Below, one piece after another: positions 23,458 to 31,666 of a DNA stretch of 55,703 nt. The stretch comes from CAYPPK01 sp964412615 (GTDB lineage Bacteria > Patescibacteriota > Minisyncoccia > Sungbacterales > HO2-52-23), in the NCBI GenBank assembly GCA_964412615.1, contig CAYPPK010000005.1, forward strand, positions 1-55,703, given 5' to 3'. Each line of letters opens with the position of its first letter. Positions within the stretch are counted from its first letter, which is position 1. The notes beneath the pieces were generated by a model. It was not told where the DNA came from, made no database searches, and worked only from the letters and a program-made list of their open reading frames with translations. The position numbers were made by a program, and so were the translations under genes.

Positions 23458-24834
23458 TTAAGAGGAAACCAGCAAGAGTTTTTTTAGTTCAAATAGTTTT
23501 TTGTTATATAGTTCTTGATTTTTCGCCTCCAAGACCAGACGCACTAATGGTTCGGTATTGGAGGGCCTGATATTAAACCACCAGTCCGGAAATTCCACGG
23601 TTATGCCATCCAGGGCGCTGATTTTTGCCTTTTGATAATAGCGCTTTATTTTATCCATTATTGATATTTTATCTTTAACTTCAAAATTTATTTCCGGAGA
23701 AGTAACATAGCGTTCCAGCGGTTCTATCAGCTGCGAAAGCGGACGCGGAGAAGAAGCAATAATCTGCGCAAGCCGGATAAAAGCAAGCAGACCGGATTCA
23801 TCAAAAAAGAAATCCCGAAAATATAATTTTCCGGAAAGCTCAACTCCCAAAAAGGCGTCATTGGCTCGCATTAGCTTTTCCACATTGGTATACCCCACCG
23901 GCGACAACTTGACCTCGCCACCAAGCTCTTTTATTGATTCCCGCACGCCATTGGAAGTATTTACAGTTAAAATAAAAGTCCCGCTTTTATTTTTCTTAAG
24001 CATTTCTTGGGCAAAAAGAGCTGAGATGAAATCTTGGCGAATAAATCTGCCTTTTTCGTCCAGAAAGACAACCCGGTCGCCGTCGCCATCAAAGATGGCG
24101 CCAAAACGATATTTGCCGTTCTTTAGTTCAGCCTGGATATGCTTTTGGGCTTCATCCAGAAGAGGGTTGGGCAAGTGACGACTGAAAGACCCATCCGGTT
24201 CAAAAAAAATGGGCTTATAAGTAATATTGGGAAAACGATTTAGGAGATCTGGCAGGAAAAATGCCGTACTTCCGCCGCTGGCGTCTACTGCTACCGAAAT
24301 TTTGGAAGAGATAGATATGTTGCGGGAAATATATTTAATATATTTTTCTTTATAATTATTCTGCACTGGCAAAACCATTCCTGTTTTTCTCTTATCGGTT
24401 ATGTCGGTTTTCTCAATTATTTTTTGAATTTCGCTTAATCCACTGTCCAGGCTGACGGCCTTGCCCCCTTTACTGCGTATTTTAAAGCCATTATATTCGG
24501 CAGGGTTATGAGAAGCAGTCACCATAATGCCACCATCTACGCTCTCGGTGTGAGTAAGGAAATAAAAAAACGGCGTAGTACCTATACCAATATCAACGAC
24601 GTCGCTTCCTTGGTTCATAACCCCTTTTATTAAAGCCTTTGTGAGAACCGGTGAAGAGTCGCGCACATCCCGGCAAATTAAAAAAGTATTTTTCCTTTTC
24701 TTGTTCTTTTTAGCCAAAAATTCCGCCACTGCCCAGCCGATTTTTTCTGCAATCTCCGGATTAATTTCCCTTGGAAATTTTCCGCGAATATCGTATGCTT
24801 TAAAGATATTTGAGTTTATTTTTACAGTTTTCAT
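23458..24834 (-). CDS. Phosphomannomutase / phosphoglucomutase
   Basis: An alpha-D-phosphohexomutase that moves phosphate between C1 and C6 of mannose or glucose, feeding sugar-nucleotide synthesis. FKAYDIRGKFP is the N-terminal motif. GGIMVTASHNPAEYNGFK holds the phosphoserine, FDGDGDRVVFLDE the metal-binding loop, GVELSGKLYFRDFFFDES the sugar-binding GxExSGH-like loop (Lys replaces His) and NIRPSNTEPLVRL the phosphate-binding loop. Its 458 residues are typical of the bifunctional ManB/AlgC type. Substrate preference cannot be told. Its start lies 15 bp from the divergent ychF. Confidence 0.93.
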   Translation of the reverse strand: MKTVKINSNIFKAYDIRGKFPREINPEIAEKIGWAVAEFLAKKNKKRKNTFLICRDVRDSSPVLTKALIKGVMNQGSDVVDIGIGTTPFFYFLTHTESVDGGIMVTASHNPAEYNGFKIRSKGGKAVSLDSGLSEIQKIIEKTDITDKRKTGMVLPVQNNYKEKYIKYISRNISISSKISVAVDASGGSTAFFLPDLLNRFPNITYKPIFFEPDGSFSRHLPNPLLDEAQKHIQAELKNGKYRFGAIFDGDGDRVVFLDEKGRFIRQDFISALFAQEMLKKNKSGTFILTVNTSNGVRESIKELGGEVKLSPVGYTNVEKLMRANDAFLGVELSGKLYFRDFFFDESGLLAFIRLAQIIASSPRPLSQLIEPLERYVTSPEINFEVKDKISIMDKIKRYYQKAKISALDGITVEFPDWWFNIRPSNTEPLVRLVLEAKNQELYNKKLFELKKLLLVSS

Positions 24835-24849
24835 TATTAGTTTAAGTAT

Positions 24850-25911
24850 ATGCCATTAAAGATAGGAATTGTAGGTTTGCCCAATGTCGGCAAGTCCACT
24901 TTATTCAAGGCCCTGACCAGACAGTCGGTGGATATTGCCAATTATCCTTTTGCCACTATTGACCCAAATGTGGGCATAGTGCAAGTGCCTGACGAGAGAC
25001 TGGCAAAATTAGCTGAACTTTCTCACTCTAAAAAAACAATTCCCGCTACGGTTGAATTTGTAGACATAGCCGGCTTGGTGAAGGGCGCGGCCGAGGGGGA
25101 AGGACTCGGAAATAAATTTCTAACTCACATTCGTGAAGTGGACGCCGTAGCAGAGGTGGTGAGGGTTTTTAGTGATCCTGACATAATCCATGTCTCCGGA
25201 GCTCCTGATCCTCTTACTGATATAAAAGTAATTGAGTATGAATTAATTCTGAAGGATTTAGAAACAGCCGAAAAACGACTGGAATCGCTGCAGAAAGAAG
25301 TAAAGTCTGGCAAGAAAGGAGCAGCGGAAGAATTAATCAATTTGCAAAAAATTACGGATAGCCTTAAAGCCGGCCATCGGCAATATTTTAATGGAATGTC
25401 CAGCGGATTACAGCTGCTGACCGAAAAACCGGTTGTCTATGTCTTTAATGCCTCGGAAGACCAATTAAAAGAAAAATGGGAGCCTAGGGGAGAATTAAAA
25501 GAGAAAATTGCTGATCAACCTTGGGTCTTGATCTCGGCCAAGACCGAAGCCGAATTGGCTGATCTTTCCGATGAGGAAAGGCAAGAATTTTTAAGTACTT
25601 TGGAAATTACGGAGAGCGGTTTAAATCAACTCATCAAGGTGAGCTATAAGATGCTGGAACTTATGACTTTTCTTACCACCGGAGAAGATGAGACGCGTGC
25701 CTGGACTATACCGGTTGGATCCTCCGCTCCTCGGGCCGGGCGCGCTATTCACTCTGACTTTGAAGAAAAATTTATCAGGGCGGAAGTAATCAATTGGCAG
25801 AAATTATTGGAAGCCGATTCTTGGGCCCAAGCACGAGAATTGGGTTGGCTGAGGACTGAAGGCAAGGAGTATATAGTGCAAGATGGCGATGTGATTGAGT
25901 TTAAAATTTAA
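24850..25911 (+). CDS. ychF: Ribosome-associated GTPase-family ATPase YchF
   Basis: An Obg-family P-loop protein (Ola1/YchF) that prefers ATP and binds ribosomes. G1 is GLPNVGKSTLFKALT (residues ~8-22), G3 FVDIAGLVKGAAEGEGLGNKFL, and a coiled-coil insertion occupies residues ~135-170. The C-terminal TGS domain ends with LRTEGKEYIVQDGDVIEFKI. Its 353 residues are slightly short of the usual 363. The divergent mutase gene begins 15 bp upstream, so the promoter must overlap that gene's start. Confidence 0.96.
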   Translation: MPLKIGIVGLPNVGKSTLFKALTRQSVDIANYPFATIDPNVGIVQVPDERLAKLAELSHSKKTIPATVEFVDIAGLVKGAAEGEGLGNKFLTHIREVDAVAEVVRVFSDPDIIHVSGAPDPLTDIKVIEYELILKDLETAEKRLESLQKEVKSGKKGAAEELINLQKITDSLKAGHRQYFNGMSSGLQLLTEKPVVYVFNASEDQLKEKWEPRGELKEKIADQPWVLISAKTEAELADLSDEERQEFLSTLEITESGLNQLIKVSYKMLELMTFLTTGEDETRAWTIPVGSSAPRAGRAIHSDFEEKFIRAEVINWQKLLEADSWAQARELGWLRTEGKEYIVQDGDVIEFKI

Positions 25912-25932
25912 AAAAGGCGCTTAGTGCGCCTG
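25909..25932 (-). terminator. Terminator of the 115-residue unknown gene
   Basis: On the minus strand AGGCGC-ACTAA-GCGCCT is followed by TTTTTTAA. The stem contains the stop codon of the gene ending at 25921. It also sits at the 3' end of the convergent ychF. Confidence 0.85.
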
Positions 25933-26268
25933 TGGTTGTGAAGGCCGAACAGAAATAGTGATGATCCAGGAAGGATAATTTTCAAAATCAAACCTATCGC
26001 ATCTATCTTCGTCTATCAATGTACCGTCCATTACTATATCTAACTCGCATGGATGCCCATTATGGTCATGAAATGGAATATTGAGATAATTTGCTGCTTT
26101 TCTTTGGCCATGTTTGTTGCTAGACAAATACCAGCCAGTCCAAGTTACATGCTCAAAAAATTTCTCGAGATATGAAGGCAAATATCCTCCTTTAATAAGT
26201 GCGCGCACGCCTTGAGCCAAGGTCATATCTACTTGAGTAACCCTCGCTTTAAACTGAATAACCGTCAT
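25921..26268 (-). CDS. Unknown protein, 115 residues
   Basis: A small soluble protein with no recognised family. It is rich in aromatic and acidic residues (FFEHVTWTGWYL, CDRFDFENYPSW) and has a polar C-terminus. The start is supported by a GGGAGAAG ribosome site. Its terminator overlaps the stop. It is a single-gene unit between convergent ychF and the rpsF operon. Confidence 0.6.
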   Translation of the reverse strand: MTVIQFKARVTQVDMTLAQGVRALIKGGYLPSYLEKFFEHVTWTGWYLSSNKHGQRKAANYLNIPFHDHNGHPCELDIVMDGTLIDEDRCDRFDFENYPSWIITISVRPSQPQAH

Positions 26269-26351
26269 CTACTTCTCCCGAGTTAAGTTCTAGACATAAG
26301 CATACTGCAAAAAGCAAAAGTGTCAATAATTTTGTGCTTCCAATCACTAAC

Positions 26352-26379
26352 TTGAATTTTTATTCATATATGTTACACT
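26352..26379 (+). promoter_or_regulatory. Promoter of rpsF-ssb-rpsR
   Basis: TTGAAT (26352-26357), 16 bp, TACACT (26374-26379). The rpsF ATG is 9 nt further on, so the leader is nearly absent. Confidence 0.65.
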
Positions 26380-26388
26380 AATTGGGAT

Positions 26389-26826
26389 ATGACTGAAGCC
26401 AAAAAATATGAGCTTGCCTATCTTCTTTCCCCGGCTATTGCCGAAGAGGAGGTTTTAGTTTGGGCGGGAAAACTGGCAAAAATAATTGAAGATGCAGGCG
26501 GCATAGTGCGCCACCAAGAAAGTCCAACCAAGCGCAAGCTGGCCTTTGAAATTAAAAAAGAGCGAAATGCCTACTTTGGCTGGACCACTTTTACCACGGC
26601 AGCAGAAACCATAAATACGCTAGAAAAGAAATTAAAAAATGCGGAAAATGTGCTGCGCCACATGATCGTAGCCGAAGAAGAAGTCATTCAATCTGCTCGA
26701 ATTTTCACTCCCCGGCCCGCTGTTCTACCCAGAAGCAAGCCCGCTCCGGTTGCTCCGGAAAAATCCGAAGAAAAACTGGATTTGGAAGAATTGGACAAAA
26801 AATTGGAGGAAATTTTAGGAAAATAG
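26389..26826 (+). CDS. rpsF: 30S ribosomal protein S6
   Basis: bS6 binds S18 on the 30S platform. The N-terminal KKYELAYLLSPAIAEEEV and the RRKLAFEIKKERNAYFGW-like core (here KRKLAFEIKKERNAYFGW) are conserved. Residues ~100-145 form a Pro-rich then Glu/Lys-rich tail (EEKLDLEELDKKLEEIL) that exceeds the ~95-residue core. It is first in rpsF-ssb-rpsR. The ATG lies 9 nt behind a -10 box, with no clear ribosome site. Confidence 0.95.
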   Translation: MTEAKKYELAYLLSPAIAEEEVLVWAGKLAKIIEDAGGIVRHQESPTKRKLAFEIKKERNAYFGWTTFTTAAETINTLEKKLKNAENVLRHMIVAEEEVIQSARIFTPRPAVLPRSKPAPVAPEKSEEKLDLEELDKKLEEILGK

Positions 26827-26838
26827 TATAGTAGAAGC

Positions 26839-26977
26839 ATGAATCCCACACATAACTTGTACTGGCTCAATGCGCCTTGTGTGGGATAACGAAAAATGCA
26901 TAACTAACGACTTGTATACTATATCGTTTCCTGGCACAGGACATGGGGTGGAATACAAGTTATGCGTGGGATGAATC
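26839..26977. mobile_element. MITE-like insertion between rpsF and ssb
   Basis: A 125-bp element (26846-26970) has 17-bp terminal inverted repeats, CCCACACATAACTTGTA at the left and TACAAGTTATGCGTGGG at the right, with one mismatch. It is flanked by a 7-bp direct repeat ATGAATC (26839-26845 and 26971-26977). The right copy is the first seven bases of ssb, so the target duplication preserved the start codon. Without the element the rpsF stop and ssb ATG would be 12 nt apart. No transposase is encoded. An internal TGTGTGGGAT (26878-26887) can also pair with the left end. The alternative is a purely regulatory RNA hairpin. Confidence 0.6.
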
Positions 26978-27429
26978 TAAACAAAGTGTTCGTTTTGGGA
27001 AATTTGACCAGAGACCCGGAACTTCGCCAAACCCCGTCTGGGCAAGCGGTTTGTTCTTTTGGGGTCGCTACCAACAGATTTTATACCGACAGCGCCGGCC
27101 AAAAGCAAAAACAGGCGGAATTTCATAATATTGTATCTTGGGGACGGCAAGCTGAAATTGTAAATCAATACCTGAAGAAAGGAAGCGCCATTCTAGTGGA
27201 GGGACATTTGCAAACTCGTTCTTGGCAAGATCAGCAGGGAGCAAAACATTGGAGAACGGAGATAATTGCCGAAAGGGTTCAGCTCCCTCCGAGAAACATG
27301 GACGGAGGCCGGGAGGAGGGCGCGCAAAACGCGCCGGAAGACTCAGGAATACAACCAGACGCGTCCACTCCGGTAATTGAGCTTTCGGAAGGAGGAGAAG
27401 AAATTAACATGAAAGACATACCATTCTAG
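26971..27429 (+). CDS. ssb: Single-stranded DNA-binding protein
   Basis: SSB coats single-stranded DNA in replication and repair. The OB fold starts MNLNKVFVLGNLTRDPELR, with FGVATNRFY, FHNIVSWGRQAEIVNQYLKKGSAILVEGHLQTRSW and RTEIIAERVQLPPR. The C-terminus ends MKDIPF, the acidic/hydrophobic tip that binds partner proteins. It has 152 residues. ATG 26971 is chosen because MNLNKV is the normal SSB N-terminus; an in-frame ATG at 26962 lies inside the inserted element. Expression must pass through the inserted repeat. Confidence 0.96.
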   Translation: MNLNKVFVLGNLTRDPELRQTPSGQAVCSFGVATNRFYTDSAGQKQKQAEFHNIVSWGRQAEIVNQYLKKGSAILVEGHLQTRSWQDQQGAKHWRTEIIAERVQLPPRNMDGGREEGAQNAPEDSGIQPDASTPVIELSEGGEEINMKDIPF

Positions 27430-27432
27430 GAA

Positions 27433-27493
27433 TTAGCTGGTAGAAATTAGCTGGTAGGTTTACCTACAAGCTACAAGCTACAAGCTACAAGCT
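27433..27493 (+). repeat. Heptanucleotide tandem repeat before rpsR
   Basis: Four perfect tandem copies of ACAAGCT occupy 27466-27493. Just upstream TTAGCTGGTAG occurs twice 14 bp apart (27433 and 27447). The AGCTGGT copies can pair with ACAAGCT copies, giving a TAGCTGGTAGG/CCTACAAGCTA hairpin. The array fills the whole gap between the ssb stop and the rpsR start. Confidence 0.9.
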
Positions 27494-27496
27494 AAC

Positions 27497-27715
27497 TTGC
27501 AGCAGCAAATTGAAAAAAAACAATGTTTCTTTTGTACCACTAACCGTGATGTAATTGACTATAAAGATGCGGAATTGCTGCGTCGGTTCATGAGCGTGCA
27601 AGCCAAAATTTATCCGCGCCGAAAGTCCGGACTTTGCGCCAGACACCAGAGGCACTTGGCCGTAGCAGTCAAAAGAGCCCGTTATCTGGCTCTGGTGCCC
27701 TATACCACGCGATAG
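27497..27715 (+). CDS. rpsR: 30S ribosomal protein S18
   Basis: bS18 pairs with S6. QCFFCTTNRDVIDYKDAELLRRF and KIYPRRKSGLCARHQRHLAVAVKRARYLALVPYT are diagnostic. It has 72 residues. The only usable start in this open frame is TTG at 27497, 3 nt behind the ACAAGCT repeat array, with no purine-rich ribosome site. It ends the operon: a terminator follows and no rplI is present. Confidence 0.95.
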   Translation: MQQQIEKKQCFFCTTNRDVIDYKDAELLRRFMSVQAKIYPRRKSGLCARHQRHLAVAVKRARYLALVPYTTR

Positions 27716-27730
27716 CTGGCCATCAAAATA

Positions 27731-27769
27731 CAAATATAAAAGCGCCAGATTCTGGCGCTTTTATATTTG
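27731..27769. terminator. Bidirectional terminator between rpsR and recA
   Basis: A 39-bp near-perfect palindrome. CAAATATAAAAGCGCCAGA and its complement flank one T. The GC-rich core GCGCCAG/CTGGCGC is flanked by A-runs on one side and T-runs on the other, so it works for both convergent genes. Confidence 0.93.
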
Positions 27770-27783
27770 GGCAAATTAGCAAA

Positions 27784-28797
27784 CTAAATTTCTTTTTTCT
27801 CTTCTTTCATTGCCTCTCGCACTTTTTTCATTATTTCATCTCTTACTTTGGGATTTTCCTTAAGATATTGCTTGGCATTGTCAAACCCTTGCCCCAGGCG
27901 CACCGAATCATAAGTTAAACTGGCCCCGGACTTTTTGATGACATTGTATTTCAAGCCATTATTGATGACATCGGCTTCATAAGATATTCCCTCATTATAA
28001 AAAATATCAAATTCCGCGGTGCGGAAAGGAGGCGCTACTTTGTTTTTTACCACCTTGGCTTTTACCCGGTTTCCGATAATGTCTTCTCCCTTTTTAATTT
28101 GCGCTGCCCGGCGCACGTCTATGCGAACGGAAGAATAAAATTTCAGCGCTTTGCCCCCAGGCGTGGTTTCCGGATTCCCCCACATTATGCCGATCTGCAT
28201 CCGAATTTGGTTTATAAATATAATTACCGTCTTAGATTTGGAAACAATAGCCGTAAGCTTGCGCAAGGCATGCGACATCAGCCGCGCCTGTAATCCAACC
28301 TGCTGCTGGCCCATTTCGCCTTCAATTTCCGCTCGGGGAGTAAGCGCTGCCACCGAGTCTACTACTATCACGTCAACCGCGTTAGATCGCACCAATGATT
28401 CCACAATTTCCAAAGCCTGCTCTCCGGTATCTGGCTGGCTGATTAAAAGGTCATTTACTTTTACGCCGATTCTTTTGGCGTATTCGGGGTCAAGAGCGTG
28501 TTCGGCGTCTACAAAAGCGCATAATCCGTTTTTGCGCTGCGCTTCGCGAATAATATGCAGGGCTAAAGTAGTTTTACCGGATGATTCCGGCCCAAAAATT
28601 TCAATTATGCGGCCCCTGGGCACGCCGCCTACTCCCAAGGCCACATCCAAAGAAAAAGCGCCGGTAGGTATGGTGTCCACGTCCACCTTCCTGACTGCTC
28701 CCAACATCATAATGGCGCCCTCGCCGTATTTATCCTGGATTTCTTTCACGGTTGATTCCAATATTTTAATTTTATCTAATTTTTCTTCTTTGGCCAT
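27784..28797 (-). CDS. recA: Recombinase RecA
   Basis: RecA is the strand-exchange ATPase and SOS co-protease. Walker A GPESSGKTTL lies near residue 69, with VDAEHALDP, VIVVDSVAAL (Walker B) and the QMRLMSHALRKL-like L1 region (QARLMSHALRKLTAIV). The L2 loop FINQIRMQIGIMWGNPETTPGGKAL is present. Its 337 residues are typical and the C-terminus is acidic/basic. It is the last gene of ftsK-rodZ-like-recA, 2 nt behind its neighbour. Confidence 0.98.
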   Translation of the reverse strand: MAKEEKLDKIKILESTVKEIQDKYGEGAIMMLGAVRKVDVDTIPTGAFSLDVALGVGGVPRGRIIEIFGPESSGKTTLALHIIREAQRKNGLCAFVDAEHALDPEYAKRIGVKVNDLLISQPDTGEQALEIVESLVRSNAVDVIVVDSVAALTPRAEIEGEMGQQQVGLQARLMSHALRKLTAIVSKSKTVIIFINQIRMQIGIMWGNPETTPGGKALKFYSSVRIDVRRAAQIKKGEDIIGNRVKAKVVKNKVAPPFRTAEFDIFYNEGISYEADVINNGLKYNVIKKSGASLTYDSVRLGQGFDNAKQYLKENPKVRDEIMKKVREAMKEEKKEI

Positions 28798-28799
28798 TG

Positions 28800-29456
28800 T
28801 TATTGAATTAAAATATTTCTTATGACTTTTGATTCTTTACCAAAGCGATTTTGAGCCAAAAATTCTAAAGTGTGTGCTCCCGCCGGCAATTCGATGTTTT
28901 CCGAAAAATTTCCTGATTCATCAATCTTAATTTCTCGGCCGTTTACTGTCAATTTGCTTTCCTTCTCGGTTTTCCCTTTTACTAAAACCAAGGGCTGAGT
29001 GTAAATTGCTTGCTCCAGCGGTTCTTGCAAGTCTAAAGTTGGGGTTCCTAAAAATTTAGTGAGCCGGAAACCCAGAAAGGCAAGGAAAATCAGGAGGGCC
29101 GCTGCTCCAACCGCGATCCCCAGACGCGCGGGGGTGATTAAGGGAGATATGCCGCGATTTTCCGGAAGCGGCGCAAGTTCTTTGTGTTTTCGGAAATTAC
29201 GCACTTCCCATTCCGCTGCAAATTCTTTTAAAAAAAGTTCCCGTTCACCCATTTTCAGCGTTTCCAGTAAGTGCTTTAAAACTCCAAGCGCATATACTTT
29301 GGCCGAAAAGATCTCAACTTCATCCGCCTCCAGAGCCGTTATATACCTTAGGGGTGCCTGCGTTTCGTGGGCCGCTTCTTCCACCGACATTTCCAGTTCT
29401 TCTCGGCGGTGCCGGCGTCTTTCCCCCAATGTTTCGCGTTCTTTAGGTTTGGACAT
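28800..29456 (-). CDS. RodZ-like protein: HTH, membrane anchor, C-terminal Ig-like domain
   Basis: A 218-residue protein. Residues ~8-75 form an HTH_25-type helix-turn-helix (LGERRRHRREELEMSVEEAA, RYITALEADEVEIFSAKVYALG). A single membrane segment lies near 112-130 (LGIAVGAAALLIFLAFLGF). The outer part, ~140-218, resembles a small Ig-like domain (VLVKGKTEKESKLTVNGREI, AGAHTLEFLAQNRFGKESKV). This layout matches RodZ, which links MreB to the membrane in rod-shaped cells. No mreB is in the window. It is cotranscribed with recA. Confidence 0.8.
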   Translation of the reverse strand: MSKPKERETLGERRRHRREELEMSVEEAAHETQAPLRYITALEADEVEIFSAKVYALGVLKHLLETLKMGERELFLKEFAAEWEVRNFRKHKELAPLPENRGISPLITPARLGIAVGAAALLIFLAFLGFRLTKFLGTPTLDLQEPLEQAIYTQPLVLVKGKTEKESKLTVNGREIKIDESGNFSENIELPAGAHTLEFLAQNRFGKESKVIRNILIQ

Positions 29457-29539
29457 AACCGAATTAAATTTTATAAGCGACCGGGCGCGTCATGATCTAT
29501 CAAATAATAAGTTTCAAGGACGATCAGGAACCCCAGAAT

Positions 29540-31666
29540 TTAAATTTCTTCCGTAGTTGTTGCTTCAGAATTATGGCCGAAAACTTCCCGTGGTTTGGCG
29601 CCATCGGCCGGACCCACTATTCCTTTTGCTTCCATAATATCCAAAAGACGGGCGGCCCGCGCATAGCCTACTCGCAGGCGGCGCTGCAAATAAGAAGCAG
29701 AGGCCTTGCCCGCCTGCAGAACCAATTCCCTAGCTTCGTCATACAAGGGATCATTATCGCCAGATACATCATTGCCGAGATCCTCACTATCATCTGCTCT
29801 GGCATCAAAAATCGCTTCCTCATAGTCAGGAGCATCGGCTTCGCGCAAAAAGCCAACCACTTTCTTAACTTCCGACTCGGAAACAAAAGCCCCTTGAATG
29901 CGGCGCGGCTTGGAAGTATCGCCGGCCAAGAAAAGCATATCGCCATTGCCCAAAAGCTTTTCCGCCCCCGCCATATCCAAAACCGTGCGCGAGTCAATTT
30001 GAGACGCGACCTGAAAGGCAATGCGGGAAGTAATATTGGCCTTAATTAAACCAGTAATAACTTCCACCGAAGGCCGTTGGGTAGCTACAATTAAGTGTAT
30101 TCCTACCGCCCGCGCCATCTGCGCCAAACGAATAATTGATGCCTCTACCTCCCGAGGAAACATGGCCATAAGGTCAGCTAATTCATCAATCAAAATTACG
30201 ATATAAGGCAGCAATTCTTCTCCAGTTTTGGCAGCTTGGTTATTGAATCCCATGATGTCTCGCACATGATTTTGGGAAAGCAAATCATAGCGCCGATCCA
30301 TTTCTCTGGTAGCCCAGCGCAGGGCTTGGACGGTTTTTTTGGGATCGGTAATAACCGGTGTCAGCAAATGCGGAATATCGTTGTAAACCGAAAGTTCCAC
30401 TCTCTTTGGATCAACAATAATAAAACGCAAAATTTCAGGCGGGTTGCGGAAAATAAAAGAAGTCATAAGAGAGTGCGCCGAAACCGATTTGCCTGTTCCG
30501 GTAGCGCCCGAAATTAAAAGATGCGGCATTTTGGCCAAATCCGCAAAAACCGGTCCTCCGGTTACATCTCGGCCCAACGCGAAAAGCAATGGACTAGGAG
30601 CTTCCTGAAATAATTTATGTTCCAGAAGGGAGCGCAATCCAACCAGAGCAATGGAGCGATTGGGAACCTCTATGCCTACCAACGATTTGCCCGGAATAGG
30701 AGCTTCTATGCGTATGGGGTGAGCCGCCAAGGCTAAAGAAAGATCATTATGTAAAGCTACGATGCGAGACAGTTTTACTCCTTCAGCCGGCTTTAGGGTA
30801 TATTGAGTTACCGTAGGCCCGACAGAAACTTCACTCATATCAACTTCAATGCCAAAATTTTCCAAAGTTCTCTTGATGATATTGGCGTTGGCTTTGATGT
30901 CTCCGGAAGAAGGAGTGCCCCGGTCTCCCTGCAATAATTCCAAAGGAGGTTTTTTATAATCAAATTTTTTAGCATATCTTTTTACCGGCAATTCTGCCTG
31001 CCCTAAATCTATTTTATTTTGGTCTAGGGCCGCCGACGAGATAGCGGCAGAAGAATCTTTCCCTTTTTCCAATACTGTTTTTACGGCATTGCCAATTTCG
31101 TTTAAAACTTTAGCGGCCTCCGGAATTTCTTCTGCTGCGGTTTCTTCCTCGTTGCCTTCTTCGGTTTCTCCTTTCCGCCAGAGCGGAATATTAAGCATAA
31201 GTAGAAGGGAGATGGCAAAAAATCCGACCGCGATAATAAGCCCGGCCCAAAAATCAAATGCCTTAAGAAGTATTGACCCAAAAAGTCCGCCCAAAACCCC
31301 TCCGGTCCCTTCGCCAAAAATTATATGCAAATTAGTTAAACTTGTCAGTAAAAATAGAAATCCCCCTAATAAAGAAGCGGCTAAAATTTTTCTTTTTTCA
31401 GAAAATAAAAGTGAGAAGCCAATTAAAATGAAAGAAAGCGGCGCAAAAAAATAGCCGCCGCCCAAAAGCCAGCCTAGAGCCCGATAAATGCCATTACCCG
31501 CGCTTCCTCCCTTGCCCGCGTAACTTATGGCCAGCAGGGCAGCCGCCATGAAAGCAAAAATCGCCAAAGCGGATTTTTTGGTTTCGGGATGCAGATCCGC
31601 GTGCCAAGACTGCCTGTTTTTTTCTTCTCCGTCATCTCTCCTGCTCTTTTTCTTTTTCCGTGCCAT
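29540..31666 (-). CDS. ftsK: DNA translocase FtsK
   Basis: FtsK is the septal DNA pump that clears chromosome ends during division. Four membrane segments occupy residues ~30-160. A variable linker leads to the alpha/beta motor (Walker A GATGTGKSVS near residue 389, IVILIDELADLM Walker B, HLIVATQRPSVEVITGLIKAN). The C-terminal gamma winged helix is present (ARELVLQAGKASASYLQRRL, GYARAARLLDIMEAKGIVGP). The ATG at 31666 (MARKKKK) is preferred to an upstream TTG at 31702. The rodZ-like gene follows after an 83-nt gap in which no gene is seen. Confidence 0.97.
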   Translation of the reverse strand: MARKKKKSRRDDGEEKNRQSWHADLHPETKKSALAIFAFMAAALLAISYAGKGGSAGNGIYRALGWLLGGGYFFAPLSFILIGFSLLFSEKRKILAASLLGGFLFLLTSLTNLHIIFGEGTGGVLGGLFGSILLKAFDFWAGLIIAVGFFAISLLLMLNIPLWRKGETEEGNEEETAAEEIPEAAKVLNEIGNAVKTVLEKGKDSSAAISSAALDQNKIDLGQAELPVKRYAKKFDYKKPPLELLQGDRGTPSSGDIKANANIIKRTLENFGIEVDMSEVSVGPTVTQYTLKPAEGVKLSRIVALHNDLSLALAAHPIRIEAPIPGKSLVGIEVPNRSIALVGLRSLLEHKLFQEAPSPLLFALGRDVTGGPVFADLAKMPHLLISGATGTGKSVSAHSLMTSFIFRNPPEILRFIIVDPKRVELSVYNDIPHLLTPVITDPKKTVQALRWATREMDRRYDLLSQNHVRDIMGFNNQAAKTGEELLPYIVILIDELADLMAMFPREVEASIIRLAQMARAVGIHLIVATQRPSVEVITGLIKANITSRIAFQVASQIDSRTVLDMAGAEKLLGNGDMLFLAGDTSKPRRIQGAFVSESEVKKVVGFLREADAPDYEEAIFDARADDSEDLGNDVSGDNDPLYDEARELVLQAGKASASYLQRRLRVGYARAARLLDIMEAKGIVGPADGAKPREVFGHNSEATTTEEI

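Noticed and set aside
27466..27493. Short tandem repeats as a CRISPR array
   Set aside because: Repeat unit is 7 bp with no spacers and no cas genes in the window.
27731..27769. 39-bp palindrome as a novel repeat element
   Set aside because: GC core with flanking A and T runs between convergent genes is a standard bidirectional terminator.
28151..28825. 224-codon frame opposite recA
   Set aside because: Runs exactly along the conserved recA gene on the other strand; no ribosome site.
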